32,507 nt of DNA, from assembly GCA_020846655.1 (NCBI GenBank), contig JADLDL010000204.1:1-32507 (forward strand). Direction: 5' to 3'. The stretch's first letter is position 1; the number at the start of each line of letters is the position of its first letter. The translations under genes were made by a program, and so were the position numbers. Below, one piece after another: positions 7,888 through 15,763 of this stretch. The notes under the pieces were generated by a model that made no database searches, was not told where the DNA came from, and saw only the letters and a list, made by a program, of their open reading frames with translations. This DNA comes from Saprospiraceae bacterium (GTDB lineage Bacteria > Bacteroidota > Bacteroidia > Chitinophagales > Saprospiraceae).

Positions 7888-8553
7888 ATGCTCTACGTCG
7901 TTCCCACGCCTGTCGGCAATTTAGAAGACATCACCCTGCGCGCGCTTCGTGTGCTCAAAGAGGTGTCGCTGATCCTGGCGGAAGATACGCGGACGAGCCG
8001 CAAACTGCTCGACCACTACGGCATCCAAACGCCCCTGCGCGCCTTCCATGCCCACAACGAGCACGCTGTGGTGGACAGAATCGCAGCCGAACTGGCCGCC
8101 GGCGCTACCATGGCCCTGATTTCGGACGCCGGCACGCCCGGTATCAGCGATCCCGGTTTTTTGCTCGTTCGAGCCTGCGTCCGCCAGGGTGTGCGGGTCG
8201 AGTGCCTGCCCGGCGCCACGGCTTTTGTACCGGCCTTGGTGGCGAGTGGGCTCCCCTGCGATGCGTTCCAGTTCGACGGCTTTTTGCCGCACAAAAAAGG
8301 CCGCCAAACCCGCCTGAAGTACCTGGCCGAACTGCCCCACACCTTTGTGCTCTACGAGTCGCCGTACCGCCTCGTGAAATGCCTCGATGAACTCATCGCC
8401 GTCTGCGGCGCCGAACGTATGGCTTGCGTAGCCCGCGAACTGAGCAAATTCCACGAAGAAGTAACAACGGCCACCCTGGCCGACCTGAAAGCGCACTACT
8501 CTTCCAAAGAAGTGAAGGGCGAAATTGTGCTCGTGGTAGCGGGCAAACCTTAG
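7888..8553 (+). CDS. rsmI: 16S rRNA (cytidine(1402)-2'-O)-methyltransferase
   Basis: SAM-dependent enzyme that 2'-O-methylates C1402 in the ribosomal P site. It belongs to the tetrapyrrole-methylase fold, with VPTPVGNLEDIT at residues 5-16, AEDTRTS at 31-37 and SDAGTPGISDPG at 79-90, all RsmI hallmarks. VLYESPYRL and AVCGAERMACVARELSKFHEE follow. At 221 residues it is shorter than the E. coli protein (about 286) and lacks the C-terminal extension. It follows purS by 21 bp in the same direction. Confidence 0.95.
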   Translation: MLYVVPTPVGNLEDITLRALRVLKEVSLILAEDTRTSRKLLDHYGIQTPLRAFHAHNEHAVVDRIAAELAAGATMALISDAGTPGISDPGFLLVRACVRQGVRVECLPGATAFVPALVASGLPCDAFQFDGFLPHKKGRQTRLKYLAELPHTFVLYESPYRLVKCLDELIAVCGAERMACVARELSKFHEEVTTATLADLKAHYSSKEVKGEIVLVVAGKP

Positions 8554-8655
8554 TGAGTGGGTATTGCCCGGCGTATTTGTGCGGCATTTGGTCGCTAAAA
8601 TTCCCCTGTTTCGTCGTCTGATCGATGCTTTTCCTGTGTTTCAAGTCATCCGGGC

Positions 8656-8687
8656 TTGACAATCTCTTTGCGTGTCTGTTATCTTTG
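8656..8687 (+). promoter_or_regulatory. Bacteroidota-type promoter for the SPFH gene
   Basis: A -33 TTG (8656-8658, in TTGAC) and a perfect -7 TATCTTTG (8680-8687) are separated by 21 bp. This is the best-formed promoter in the window and predicts a leader of about 35 nt before the ATG at 8729. Confidence 0.7.
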
Positions 8688-8728
8688 TGATATCAAATCA
8701 ATATCAAAAAGAAACTAAAATAAAAACA

Positions 8729-9580
8729 ATGGAAAAGATCGTAAAACCTACTTCCGGTTGGGCAATGCTCACCCTTTGCTTGTTGCTTTTTTTGGGAGGC
8801 GTGGCCCTGTTGATGGCTAAACTAATTGCACCGGGTATCCTGATCATCCTGGTTGCGTCTTTGATTATTGCCCCGGGATTTATTGCTATTGAGCCGAACA
8901 GTACCCGGGTGCTGACCCTGTTTGGGTCGTACATTGGCTCAGCCGTCGACAACGGATTTTACTACACCAACCCGTTTTACACCAAAAAGAAAATCTCGAT
9001 CCGCGCCGTTACGCTCGATGTGCCCACCATCAAGGTCAACGACAAACAAGGCAACCCGATCATGATCGGCGCTGTGGTGATGTACCGCGTTCAGGATACC
9101 TTCAAGGCAGCTTTTGCGGTAGAAAACTACCCCGAGTTTGTGAAAATCCAGAGCGAGGCGGCGATCCGCAAACTGGCTGGCATGTATAGCTATGACAACC
9201 TCGAAGACGAAGGCGCTCAAGTGACGCTGCGCTCCAATTTTGACGAAGTCAACCATGAACTGGCCCGCGAAATCACCGAACGCCTGGAACTGGCCGGCAT
9301 TCAGGTCATTGAAGCCCGGATCAACAACCTGGCTTATGCAACGGAAATCGCACACGCCATGCTGCAACGCCAACAGGCCACAGCCATCGTAGCGGCCCGG
9401 AGCAAGATTGTGGAAGGCGCCGTGGGTATGGTGGAAATGGCCCTGGAACAACTGTCGAAAAAGAAAATCATCGAACTCGACGAAGAGAAAAAAGCCGCTA
9501 TGGTGAGCAATCTTCTGGTGGTACTCTGTGGCGACCGGAACGTGTCGCCGGTGGTCAATACCGGCACCCTGCACCAATAA
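8729..9580 (+). CDS. SPFH (band 7/stomatin-like) domain membrane protein
   Basis: A 283-residue SPFH-domain protein, a class that oligomerises on the inner membrane and organises membrane microdomains or proteases. Two adjacent hydrophobic segments (about residues 11-30 and 33-55) anchor the N-terminus. The SPFH domain follows (about 55-225: PNSTRVLTLFGSYIGS, VPTIKVNDKQGNPIMIGAVV, then GIQVIEARINNLAYATEIA). A helical region continues with AMLQRQQATAIVAARSKIVEG, typical of stomatin-type proteins. The longer open frame from 8672 would start inside the promoter; the ATG at 8729 (MEKIVKPTSG) is preferred. The next gene encodes a ribbon-helix-helix protein. The specific role is unknown. Confidence 0.88.
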   Translation: MEKIVKPTSGWAMLTLCLLLFLGGVALLMAKLIAPGILIILVASLIIAPGFIAIEPNSTRVLTLFGSYIGSAVDNGFYYTNPFYTKKKISIRAVTLDVPTIKVNDKQGNPIMIGAVVMYRVQDTFKAAFAVENYPEFVKIQSEAAIRKLAGMYSYDNLEDEGAQVTLRSNFDEVNHELAREITERLELAGIQVIEARINNLAYATEIAHAMLQRQQATAIVAARSKIVEGAVGMVEMALEQLSKKKIIELDEEKKAAMVSNLLVVLCGDRNVSPVVNTGTLHQ

Positions 9581-9585
9581 ATTTG
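9578..9585 (+). promoter_or_regulatory. TAnnTTTG box overlapping the SPFH stop codon
   Basis: TAAATTTG begins with the TAA stop of the SPFH gene and could drive the small RHH gene separately. No -33 element is evident. Confidence 0.3.
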
Positions 9586-9597
9586 AAATTTGCCGCC

Positions 9598-9639
9598 GCG
9601 CACACCTGGCCCCGGGTACGTCCCGGAAGCCAGGTGCGC
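9598..9639 (+). other. GC-rich stem-loop between the SPFH and RHH genes
   Basis: GCGC/GCGC, ACCTGGC/GCCAGGT and CCGGG/CCCGG pair in nested order, with an AC bulge at 9602-9603 and a small internal AA bulge at 9627-9628. It is followed by only a weak T-rich run. It could attenuate or stabilise the mRNA between the two genes. Confidence 0.5.
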
Positions 9640-9663
9640 GTGGTTGTTTTATCCAGTTTCCTT

Positions 9664-9858
9664 ATGGCCAGCAAAAAAAATTTCGTCCTCCGCATCGATG
9701 ATTCTACCTACGAGGCGCTCGAAAAATGGGCTGCCGATGAGTTTCGCAGCGTCAACGGGCAGTTGGAATGGATCATCGCCCGGGCGCTCAAAGAAGCCGG
9801 GCGTACGCCAAAGGAACGGCAGGCGCCGCCACCAAAAAAAGACGGTGGAATGAATTAA
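9664..9858 (+). CDS. Arc/HicB-like ribbon-helix-helix DNA-binding protein
   Basis: A 64-residue basic protein whose first 45 residues fit a ribbon-helix-helix fold: a beta-strand NFVLRIDDSTYEALEKWA, a helix, then RSVNGQLEWIIARALKEAGR as the second helix. The tail is a Pro/Lys-rich linker. Such proteins dimerise and insert the beta-ribbon into the DNA major groove. Longer in-frame starts exist upstream but lie across the stem-loop; the ATG at 9664 (MASKKNF) gives a standard Arc-like N-terminus. It lies 83 bp after the SPFH gene in the same direction. No toxin partner is adjacent, so a toxin-antitoxin role is not supported. Confidence 0.8.
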   Translation: MASKKNFVLRIDDSTYEALEKWAADEFRSVNGQLEWIIARALKEAGRTPKERQAPPPKKDGGMN

Positions 9859-9915
9859 TTGTCAGGATTGGCATCAGCTTGTACCGACAACATTCGGAAA
9901 ACGCCGGGCAAATTT

Positions 9916-9923
9916 TACATTTG
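9916..9923 (+). promoter_or_regulatory. TAnnTTTG -7 box for the amidohydrolase gene
   Basis: TACATTTG matches the -7 consensus. A weak TTCG lies about 20 bp upstream in place of -33 TTTG. It predicts a leader of about 50 nt before the ATG at 9982. Confidence 0.45.
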
Positions 9924-9981
9924 CCTGTATGAAAGGCGCTTGCGCCTGCCCTCCGTTTACGAAGTCAAAAATCTCCCTGCC

Positions 9982-12900
9982 ATGACAATACCTACGCGGT
10001 GTCACTTGCTGTTTCTGCTCTTTTTCGCACTGCCGCTGGCCACGATGGCCCAACAAACCTTCCCGCCGGCAGCGCCCTCGGATACCCGCGACGGGGCCTA
10101 TGCCTTTACCAATGCCACTATTTTTGTCGACTACAAAACCAGCCTGAGCGGTGCGACCCTGCTCATCCGCAAAGGAAAAATAGAAGCCTGCGGCCAAAAC
10201 CTGGTGGTGCCGAAAGACGCGGTCGTAGTGGATTGCGCCGGCAAAACCATTTACCCTTCGTTTATCGACCTGTACGGCACAGGCTTTGGCCTGCCCGAGC
10301 CCAAAGCCGAAGGTCAGGCGCCTCCGCAACGCCCCCAACAATATTCCAACAAAAAAGGCGCCTACGCCTGGAATGAAGCGCTCAAACCCGAATTTCAGGC
10401 GGCTGCCGCATTTGCCAATGACCCCAAAGCCGCCGAAGAATGGCGCAAAGCCGGATTCGGCGCCCTGCTCACGCACCGCGCCGACGGGATTGCCCGGGGC
10501 AGCGGCGCCCTGGTGCTGCTGTCCGACGAACGCGAACAAGAAACCATGTTGCGGGCACAAGCCAGCAACCACCTCTCGTTCCGAAAAGGCACCAGCACGC
10601 AAGACTATCCTGCCTCCCTCATTGGCTGTATCGCCCTGCTCCGCCAAACCTACCTCGACGCCGATTGGTACAAAACCACCGGCCATACCGAAGAACAAAA
10701 CCTCTCGCTCGACGCCTGGAATACCGCACAAACACTGCCGCAAATCTTTGAAGCCAGCGACAAACTCGACATCCTCCGCATCGGCCGGCTCGGTCAGGAG
10801 TTTGGCAAAAAATATATCATCAAAACCAATGGCGACGAATACCAGCGCCTGGAGGATATCAAAGCCGGTGGCCCCATGCTGATCGTGCCCCTCAACTTCC
10901 CCGATGCCCCGGAAGTGGCCGACCCCTACGAAGCCCTCAACGTGTCACTCCGCGAACTCAAACACTGGGAAATGGCGCCCGCCAACGCAGGCCGCCTGCA
11001 GGCTGCCGGCCTGAGCATCGTGCTGACGGCCGATGGCCTGCGCGACAAAAAAAGTTTCCTGGACAACCTGCGCAAAGCCGTCGAATACGGGCTTAGTGAA
11101 GAAAATGCCCTCCGGGCACTCACCGAACAGCCCGCACAATGGGTGCAAGCCTACGACCAGGTCGGCAGCCTGAACGCCGGCAAAGTGGCCAACTTTTTTA
11201 TTGCCGACGGGAATATTTTTAAGTCGGAAACCAAAATTGAAAAACACTGGGTGCACGGCAAAGGCTTCGACCTGACGGAAAGTAAATTGGATGGCAAAAA
11301 CCTCCTGGGCGTATACCGCCTTACCGTAGGCGCCGATGCCTACACCCTCACCCTGAAAGGCAAACCGGAAGCCCCCGAAGCCGGCCTGATGCGCGCCGAT
11401 AGCGCCAAACTGAAAGCCACGTTTGCCTACAACAACGGCCTGGTTACCCTGGGTTTTCAAGCCGATACCACCAACAAAACCTTTGTCGCCCTTTCCGGCG
11501 AAGTCCAGGCCCAACGCTGGAGCGGCCGCGGCACCCTGGCCGACGGCACTTGGGTCAACTGGAGCGCTGAGCGCAGCGGCGATGCCCCGGCCGATAAACC
11601 CCGGCGCCCGGCCAAAACGCCCGCCCCACCCGAATTGGGCGAACTGACCAGCCCTTTCGGCGCCTTTGGCTGGAAAACAAAGCCCCAGGCCGGCACGTAC
11701 ATCATCCAAAACACTACCGTTTGGACCAATGAAAAAGAGGGCATCCAACGCGAGGTGGACGTGTTTGTTTCCCGGGGAAAAATCCAACGCATCGGCCGGA
11801 AACTGACCATTCCCGACAATGCAACGGTCATCGACGGTACCGGCAAACACCTGACTGCCGGCATCATCGACGAGCACTCCCACATCGCCGTGTCCCGAGG
11901 CATCAACGAAGGCACCCAGGAGTCGAGCGCCGAAGTGCGCATCGGCGATGCCCTCAATCCGGACGACATCGACATCTACCGCCAGTTGGCGGGCGGCGTC
12001 ACGAGCAGCCACCTGCTGCACGGCTCGGCCAACCCCATCGGCGGCCAAACCCAGTTGATCAAACTCCGCTGGGGCGCCCCGCCGGAAGAACTGAAATTTC
12101 AAAACTGGCCGGGCCAAATCAAATTCGCCCTGGGCGAAAACGTCAAACAAAGCAATGGAGGCGACAACAGCCGAGGCCGTTATCCGCAAACCCGGATGGG
12201 TGTGGAACAAGTCTATGTCGACTACTTTAGCCGTGCCCGGGAATACGGCCGCCTGAAAAAATCGGGCAAACCCTACCGCAAAGACCTCGAACTGGAAACC
12301 CTGCTCGAAATCCTCGAGGGCCAGCGCTTCATCACCTGCCACTCTTACGTGCAAAGCGAAATTACCATGCTGATGCGCGTGGCCGAGCAATTTGGCTTCC
12401 GGGTCAATACGTTCACCCACATCCTGGAAGGCTACAAAGTGGCCGATAAAATGGCCAAACACGGCGTTGGGGGCAGCACCTTCAGCGATTGGTGGGACTA
12501 CAAATTTGAAGTCTACGAGGCTATTCCCTACAACGCCGCCATGATGCAAAAACAGGGCGTTACGGTAGCCATCAACTCTGACGACGCCGAAATGGCCCGC
12601 CGCCTCAACCAGGAAGCCGCCAAAGCCATTACCTACGGCGGTGTCACGGAGGAAGAAGCCTGGAAAATGGTCACGCTCAACCCCGCCAAACTCCTGCGCG
12701 TCGACGACCGGGTAGGCAGCGTAAAAGCCGGAAAAGACGCCGACCTGGTGCTCTGGAGCGACAACCCCTTGTCGATCTATGCCAAAGCGGAAAAAACCTG
12801 GGTCGACGGCGTTCCCTACTTCGACCGCTCGGAAGATGCGCTGGCGCAGGATTGGATGCAAAAAGAAAGGGCCCGGCTCGTAGCCAAAGCCCTGGCCGCC

Positions 12901-12996
12901 AAAAAAACCGGTGGCGAAGGTGGCGGCGAGCGCCCTGGCGGCGGCCGCCCCCGCGAACACTACCATTGCGACAGCGTGGAGGACGAAGGCCGGTAA
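9982..12996 (+). CDS. Secreted tandem-domain amidohydrolase
   Basis: A 1004-residue exported protein of the amidohydrolase superfamily (imidazolonepropionase-like). A signal peptide (MTIPTRCHLLFLLFFALPLA, cleaved after TMAQ) precedes two copies of the fold. The first (about 35-420) keeps the composite beta-sandwich and the C-terminal QVGSLNAGKVANFFIADG pattern. It lacks the metal-binding HxH: the equivalent position reads IDLYGTGFG. The second (about 565-975) is intact in outline: His632-x-His634 in DEHSH, later histidines in FITCHSY and FTHILEG, an Asp in INSDDAEMA, and VGSVKAGKDADLVLWSDNP. The C-terminal tail is Gly/Arg-rich. The start at 9982 is chosen for the signal peptide; a TTG at 9859 is rejected. 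Likely a peptidase or cyclic-amide hydrolase; substrate unknown. Confidence 0.88.
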   Translation: MTIPTRCHLLFLLFFALPLATMAQQTFPPAAPSDTRDGAYAFTNATIFVDYKTSLSGATLLIRKGKIEACGQNLVVPKDAVVVDCAGKTIYPSFIDLYGTGFGLPEPKAEGQAPPQRPQQYSNKKGAYAWNEALKPEFQAAAAFANDPKAAEEWRKAGFGALLTHRADGIARGSGALVLLSDEREQETMLRAQASNHLSFRKGTSTQDYPASLIGCIALLRQTYLDADWYKTTGHTEEQNLSLDAWNTAQTLPQIFEASDKLDILRIGRLGQEFGKKYIIKTNGDEYQRLEDIKAGGPMLIVPLNFPDAPEVADPYEALNVSLRELKHWEMAPANAGRLQAAGLSIVLTADGLRDKKSFLDNLRKAVEYGLSEENALRALTEQPAQWVQAYDQVGSLNAGKVANFFIADGNIFKSETKIEKHWVHGKGFDLTESKLDGKNLLGVYRLTVGADAYTLTLKGKPEAPEAGLMRADSAKLKATFAYNNGLVTLGFQADTTNKTFVALSGEVQAQRWSGRGTLADGTWVNWSAERSGDAPADKPRRPAKTPAPPELGELTSPFGAFGWKTKPQAGTYIIQNTTVWTNEKEGIQREVDVFVSRGKIQRIGRKLTIPDNATVIDGTGKHLTAGIIDEHSHIAVSRGINEGTQESSAEVRIGDALNPDDIDIYRQLAGGVTSSHLLHGSANPIGGQTQLIKLRWGAPPEELKFQNWPGQIKFALGENVKQSNGGDNSRGRYPQTRMGVEQVYVDYFSRAREYGRLKKSGKPYRKDLELETLLEILEGQRFITCHSYVQSEITMLMRVAEQFGFRVNTFTHILEGYKVADKMAKHGVGGSTFSDWWDYKFEVYEAIPYNAAMMQKQGVTVAINSDDAEMARRLNQEAAKAITYGGVTEEEAWKMVTLNPAKLLRVDDRVGSVKAGKDADLVLWSDNPLSIYAKAEKTWVDGVPYFDRSEDALAQDWMQKERARLVAKALAAKKTGGEGGGERPGGGRPREHYHCDSVEDEGR

Positions 12997-13002
12997 TCGA
13001 TC

Positions 13003-14022
13003 CTACTGGTTATTTTGTTGGTACCGGGCCTGGGCCCATTGCAGGCGTTTGGCCAGCCGCTGCCGCAGCTGGCGCGGGGCCAGTACTTCCAGCGCTTCGG
13101 CGAAGCCGAGTAATTCGCGCTCCAATTCCAGGTTCAACACGACCTGGATGCTGAAAACACAGCCGTCGGTGCGCGTTTCTTCCAGCACTTGCGAAGGGTG
13201 AAAGGGTTTGGTGCGCACATAGGGCGCGTTGGTTGCGTCCACCCAAAACAAAACACGCTGCGGGCCTTGGCCCAAATTTTTGGTGACGCCCACCAGGTCG
13301 TCAAAATACGAGGCTTCGAGCGTGGGGTCGAAGCGGTAGGGCACTTGAGGTTGCGGGGCCAGGCTCTGGATGCGGTCCAGGGCCAGCAATACCGGCGCTT
13401 CGGACTGGTCTATGAGGCCCAGTACAAACCAGCGGTTGCGGTATTCTTTCAGCAAATGCGGGTGAAACACATTCTCGGAGGCAATTTTGGCGCGAAAGGA
13501 TTGGTATTTTACCTGAAGGGCCTGCTGCTGCGCGACCGCCTGGAACAAGGGCTCCAGGTGCTTCAACCCAGTCAGGTGTTCGTTTTTTTCAAAATCAATC
13601 ACCGCCTTGCGCTGCGCCCCGCCGGTGTAAATTTTGTGCTGCAACCGGCTCACCATCCCGTCCACTTCCTCAAAATGGCGAAACCCTTTGAATTGCTGTA
13701 AAATACCAACCACCTCATGCAGGGTAGACAGGTCTTGCCGGGTCAGCGGAATATTGGTGATGCTGTATTTGGGGTCTTCGTAACGGTAAAACTTTTTTTC
13801 CAGCACCACGATCGGGGCGTTGTACCCCAGTTTTTCCGAACGCATCAGTTGAATATCCATTTGCACCGTGCGGCGGCTCACGCCTTTCCGAATGCCTTCG
13901 TATTCGTAGAGTGCATCCGAACAAGCCTCGATCAGGTCCTCCAGCGTCCATTTCCGGTAGCGGTTTTGGAGGCAGGCATCGATGGTTTTGTAGCGCACCA
14001 GGGCGTTGCGATTGACCGGCAT
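13003..14022 (-). CDS. WYL-domain transcriptional regulator
   Basis: A 339-residue regulator with an N-terminal helix-turn-helix region (about residues 8-90; VSRRTVQMDIQLMRSEKLGY is the wHTH core) and a WYL domain (about 140-245) containing YQSFRAKIASENVFHPHLLK and YRNRWFVLGL. A C-terminal WCX-type region follows (about 255-335, RVLFWVDATNAPYVRTKPFH). WYL domains sense ligands, including nucleic acid fragments in studied members. It is divergent from the Ro60/TROVE gene with 118 bp between the start codons and a perfect inverted repeat in that gap, so it is the probable regulator of the Ro-Y RNA locus and of itself. Its 3' end is only 6 bp from the convergent amidohydrolase stop. Confidence 0.9.
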   Translation of the reverse strand: MPVNRNALVRYKTIDACLQNRYRKWTLEDLIEACSDALYEYEGIRKGVSRRTVQMDIQLMRSEKLGYNAPIVVLEKKFYRYEDPKYSITNIPLTRQDLSTLHEVVGILQQFKGFRHFEEVDGMVSRLQHKIYTGGAQRKAVIDFEKNEHLTGLKHLEPLFQAVAQQQALQVKYQSFRAKIASENVFHPHLLKEYRNRWFVLGLIDQSEAPVLLALDRIQSLAPQPQVPYRFDPTLEASYFDDLVGVTKNLGQGPQRVLFWVDATNAPYVRTKPFHPSQVLEETRTDGCVFSIQVVLNLELERELLGFAEALEVLAPRQLRQRLAKRLQWAQARYQQNNQ

Positions 14023-14033
14023 AAATTTTTTTT

Positions 14034-14041
14034 CAAAAATA
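14034..14041 (-). promoter_or_regulatory. -7 box for the WYL regulator gene
   Basis: On the minus strand this reads TATTTTTG, a perfect TAnnTTTG box, 11 bp before the ATG at 14022. The predicted transcript would have almost no leader. The inverted repeat at 14047-14071 occupies its upstream (-33) side. Confidence 0.55.
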
Positions 14042-14046
14042 ATTTT

Positions 14047-14071
14047 TACTGCGCAAAAAGACTGCGCAGTA
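14047..14071. promoter_or_regulatory. Perfect inverted repeat, probable WYL operator
   Basis: TACTGCGCA (14047-14055) and TGCGCAGTA (14063-14071) are exact 9 bp inverted repeats with a 7 bp spacer; ACTGCGCA also occurs as a direct repeat 13 bp apart. The site lies between the -7 boxes of two divergent genes, covering the expected -33 region of both, so a bound dimer could control both promoters. That the WYL protein is the ligand is inferred from position. Confidence 0.75.
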
Positions 14072-14078
14072 GGGTGTA

Positions 14079-14086
14079 AATCTTTG
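14079..14086 (+). promoter_or_regulatory. -7 box for the Ro60/TROVE gene
   Basis: AATCTTTG differs from TAnnTTTG only at its first base and is preceded directly by the inverted repeat at 14047-14071. It would give a leader of about 50 nt before the ATG at 14141. Confidence 0.45.
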
Positions 14087-14140
14087 TCCAGTCAAACAAA
14101 AGGAACTTATTTCTACTCAAATTCATTTAACACCCTTGTC

Positions 14141-15664
14141 ATGTTATTCAATCGCAAATCCACTGCCAACAACCAGGTGCTGAACCACGAAGGTGCAATA
14201 GCCTACACGCTGACGCCCGAACTGGAGCTGTACACCGCAGTAGCGACAGCCGCCCTGAACGAAACGTTCTACGAAGGTTCGGCCGAGCGGCTGACCCGTT
14301 TGCGCGGACTGATCGAAAAAAATGATCCGGTGTTTGTCGCCCAACTGGCCGTTTATGCCCGCGAACAAATGTACCTGCGGAGCATTCCGCTGGTCCTCAC
14401 GGTCGAACTGGCCAAACGCCATCAGGGCGATGCTCTGGTGAGCCGCCTGGTAGCCCGGGTTATCCAGCGCGCCGACGAGATCACCGAGTTGCTGGCCTAC
14501 TATGCTCAGGCCAATGAGCGCCGGGGAGCAAAACAGTTGGGGCGTTTGTCCAAACAAGTGCAGCGCGGCCTTGCCGCAGCGTTCAACAAATTTGACGAGT
14601 ACCAATTTGCCAAATACAACCGCGAAGGGGCTGCCGTCAAACTGCGCGACGCCTTGTTTTTGAGCCACCCGGTGGCCAAAGACGCTGCTCAGCAAGCCTT
14701 GTTCGACAAAATTGTGGCCAACACCCTGGCAACGCCCTACACCTGGGAGACGGAATTGTCGGCCCTGGGGCAGCAAACATTTGCCAATGAAAAGGCAAAA
14801 CGCGCGGCCTTCCGGGCACAATGGGAAGCCCTTATCGATAGCCGCAAACTGGGGTACATGGCCTTGTTGCGGAACCTGCGCAATATTCTGGACGCCGAGG
14901 TTTCGGCCCGGCATATCCAGGCCGTTTGCGAAACACTGGCCAATGCCCGCCAGGTAGCGCAGTCCAAACAACTGCCCTTCCGGTTCCTGGCTGCGTACCG
15001 CGAATTGTTGGACCTGAAATCAGGCTACACGTCTTCGGTATTGTCGGCGCTCGAAGATGCCGTGACGGCCAGCGCTGCCAACCTGCGCGGCTTCGGGTAC
15101 GAAACCCGGGTGGTCATCGCTTGCGACGTATCGGGTTCGATGCAAAAGCCGGTTTCGGCCAAAAGCAAAGTACTCTTGTACGATATCGGCCTGGTACTGG
15201 GTATGTTGTTGAAATCCAAGTGCAAAAACGCCGTGACGGGTATGTTCGGAGATCATTGGAAAATCATCAACCTGCCGGCCAAAAGTGTGCTGGAAAACGT
15301 GCAGGCGTTCTACCGGCGCGAAGGCGAAGTGGGCTATTCGACCAACGGTTATCTGGTGGTGCAGGATTTGCTGGACCGCCGCTATGTGGCCGATAAAGTA
15401 ATGTTGTTTACCGACTGCCAGTTGTGGAACAGCCGTGGCAATGAGCAAATTGCTCAGGTCTGGGAGCAATATCGCCGGCAAGTAGCGCCCAACGCCCAAT
15501 TGTACCTCTTTGACCTGGCCGGATACGGCAATACGCCGCTCGACCTGCGTCAGGACCAGGGGGTACACCTGATCGCCGGCTGGTCGGATAAAATATTCGA
15601 CGTGCTGGCGGCTTTGGAAACAGGGCAGGATGCCGTAGAACTCATCCGGGCGATCGAATGGTAA
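14141..15664 (+). CDS. rsr: Ro60/Rsr TROVE-domain RNA-binding protein
   Basis: A 507-residue bacterial orthologue of Ro60, the ring-shaped protein that binds Y RNAs on its outer surface and misfolded RNA in its central hole, and can guide RNA decay by PNPase. The N-terminal part (about 15-325) is the all-helical HEAT-like TROVE ring (VFVAQLAVYAREQMYLRSIP, then LAKRHQGDALVSRLVARVIQ). The C-terminal von Willebrand A domain has a complete MIDAS: D329-x-S331-x-S333 in DVSGSM, T401 in GYSTNGY and D425 in FTDCQLW. Longer in-frame starts lie across the promoter; the ATG at 14141 is chosen. Immediately downstream are Y RNA-like structures, and a WYL regulator is divergent, so this is a complete Ro RNP locus. 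No rtcA or rtcB RNA-repair genes are in the window. Confidence 0.94.
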   Translation: MLFNRKSTANNQVLNHEGAIAYTLTPELELYTAVATAALNETFYEGSAERLTRLRGLIEKNDPVFVAQLAVYAREQMYLRSIPLVLTVELAKRHQGDALVSRLVARVIQRADEITELLAYYAQANERRGAKQLGRLSKQVQRGLAAAFNKFDEYQFAKYNREGAAVKLRDALFLSHPVAKDAAQQALFDKIVANTLATPYTWETELSALGQQTFANEKAKRAAFRAQWEALIDSRKLGYMALLRNLRNILDAEVSARHIQAVCETLANARQVAQSKQLPFRFLAAYRELLDLKSGYTSSVLSALEDAVTASAANLRGFGYETRVVIACDVSGSMQKPVSAKSKVLLYDIGLVLGMLLKSKCKNAVTGMFGDHWKIINLPAKSVLENVQAFYRREGEVGYSTNGYLVVQDLLDRRYVADKVMLFTDCQLWNSRGNEQIAQVWEQYRRQVAPNAQLYLFDLAGYGNTPLDLRQDQGVHLIAGWSDKIFDVLAALETGQDAVELIRAIEW

Positions 15665-15679
15665 CGAATAGTACGCTGT

Positions 15680-15734
15680 GTTGGACCCGCCAGGGCGCGG
15701 AAACAGGATTGCTTCTCGCGTCCTGGCGGCCAAC
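15680..15734 (+). repeat. Strong intergenic hairpin after the Ro60 gene
   Basis: GTTGG (15680-15684) pairs with CCAAC (15730-15734). Thirteen bases (15687-15699) pair with 15717-15729, with one G-U, around a 17 nt loop; AC at 15685-15686 is bulged. No T-tract follows, so it is a poor intrinsic terminator. It may be an RNA processing or stabilising element separating the Ro mRNA from the Y RNAs, or a dispersed palindromic repeat. It does not contain the motifs shared by the three downstream RNAs. Confidence 0.65.
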
Positions 15735-15763
15735 CCGGCATGACAGATAAAATAGAAAAATAA

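Noticed and set aside
9664-9858. Antitoxin of a toxin-antitoxin pair
   Set aside because: No toxin-like gene is adjacent; both neighbours are an SPFH protein and a large amidohydrolase.
9859-9981. TTG-initiated 41-residue N-terminal extension of the amidohydrolase
   Set aside because: It crosses the -7 promoter box and would bury the signal peptide that starts at 9982.
10945-12966. 673-residue open frame on the minus strand
   Set aside because: It lies entirely antisense to the amidohydrolase, whose domains and motifs are clear; a by-product of GC-rich codon usage.
15680-15734. A fourth Y RNA
   Set aside because: It lacks CGUA-N9-UACUUCG, the internal loop and a U-tract.
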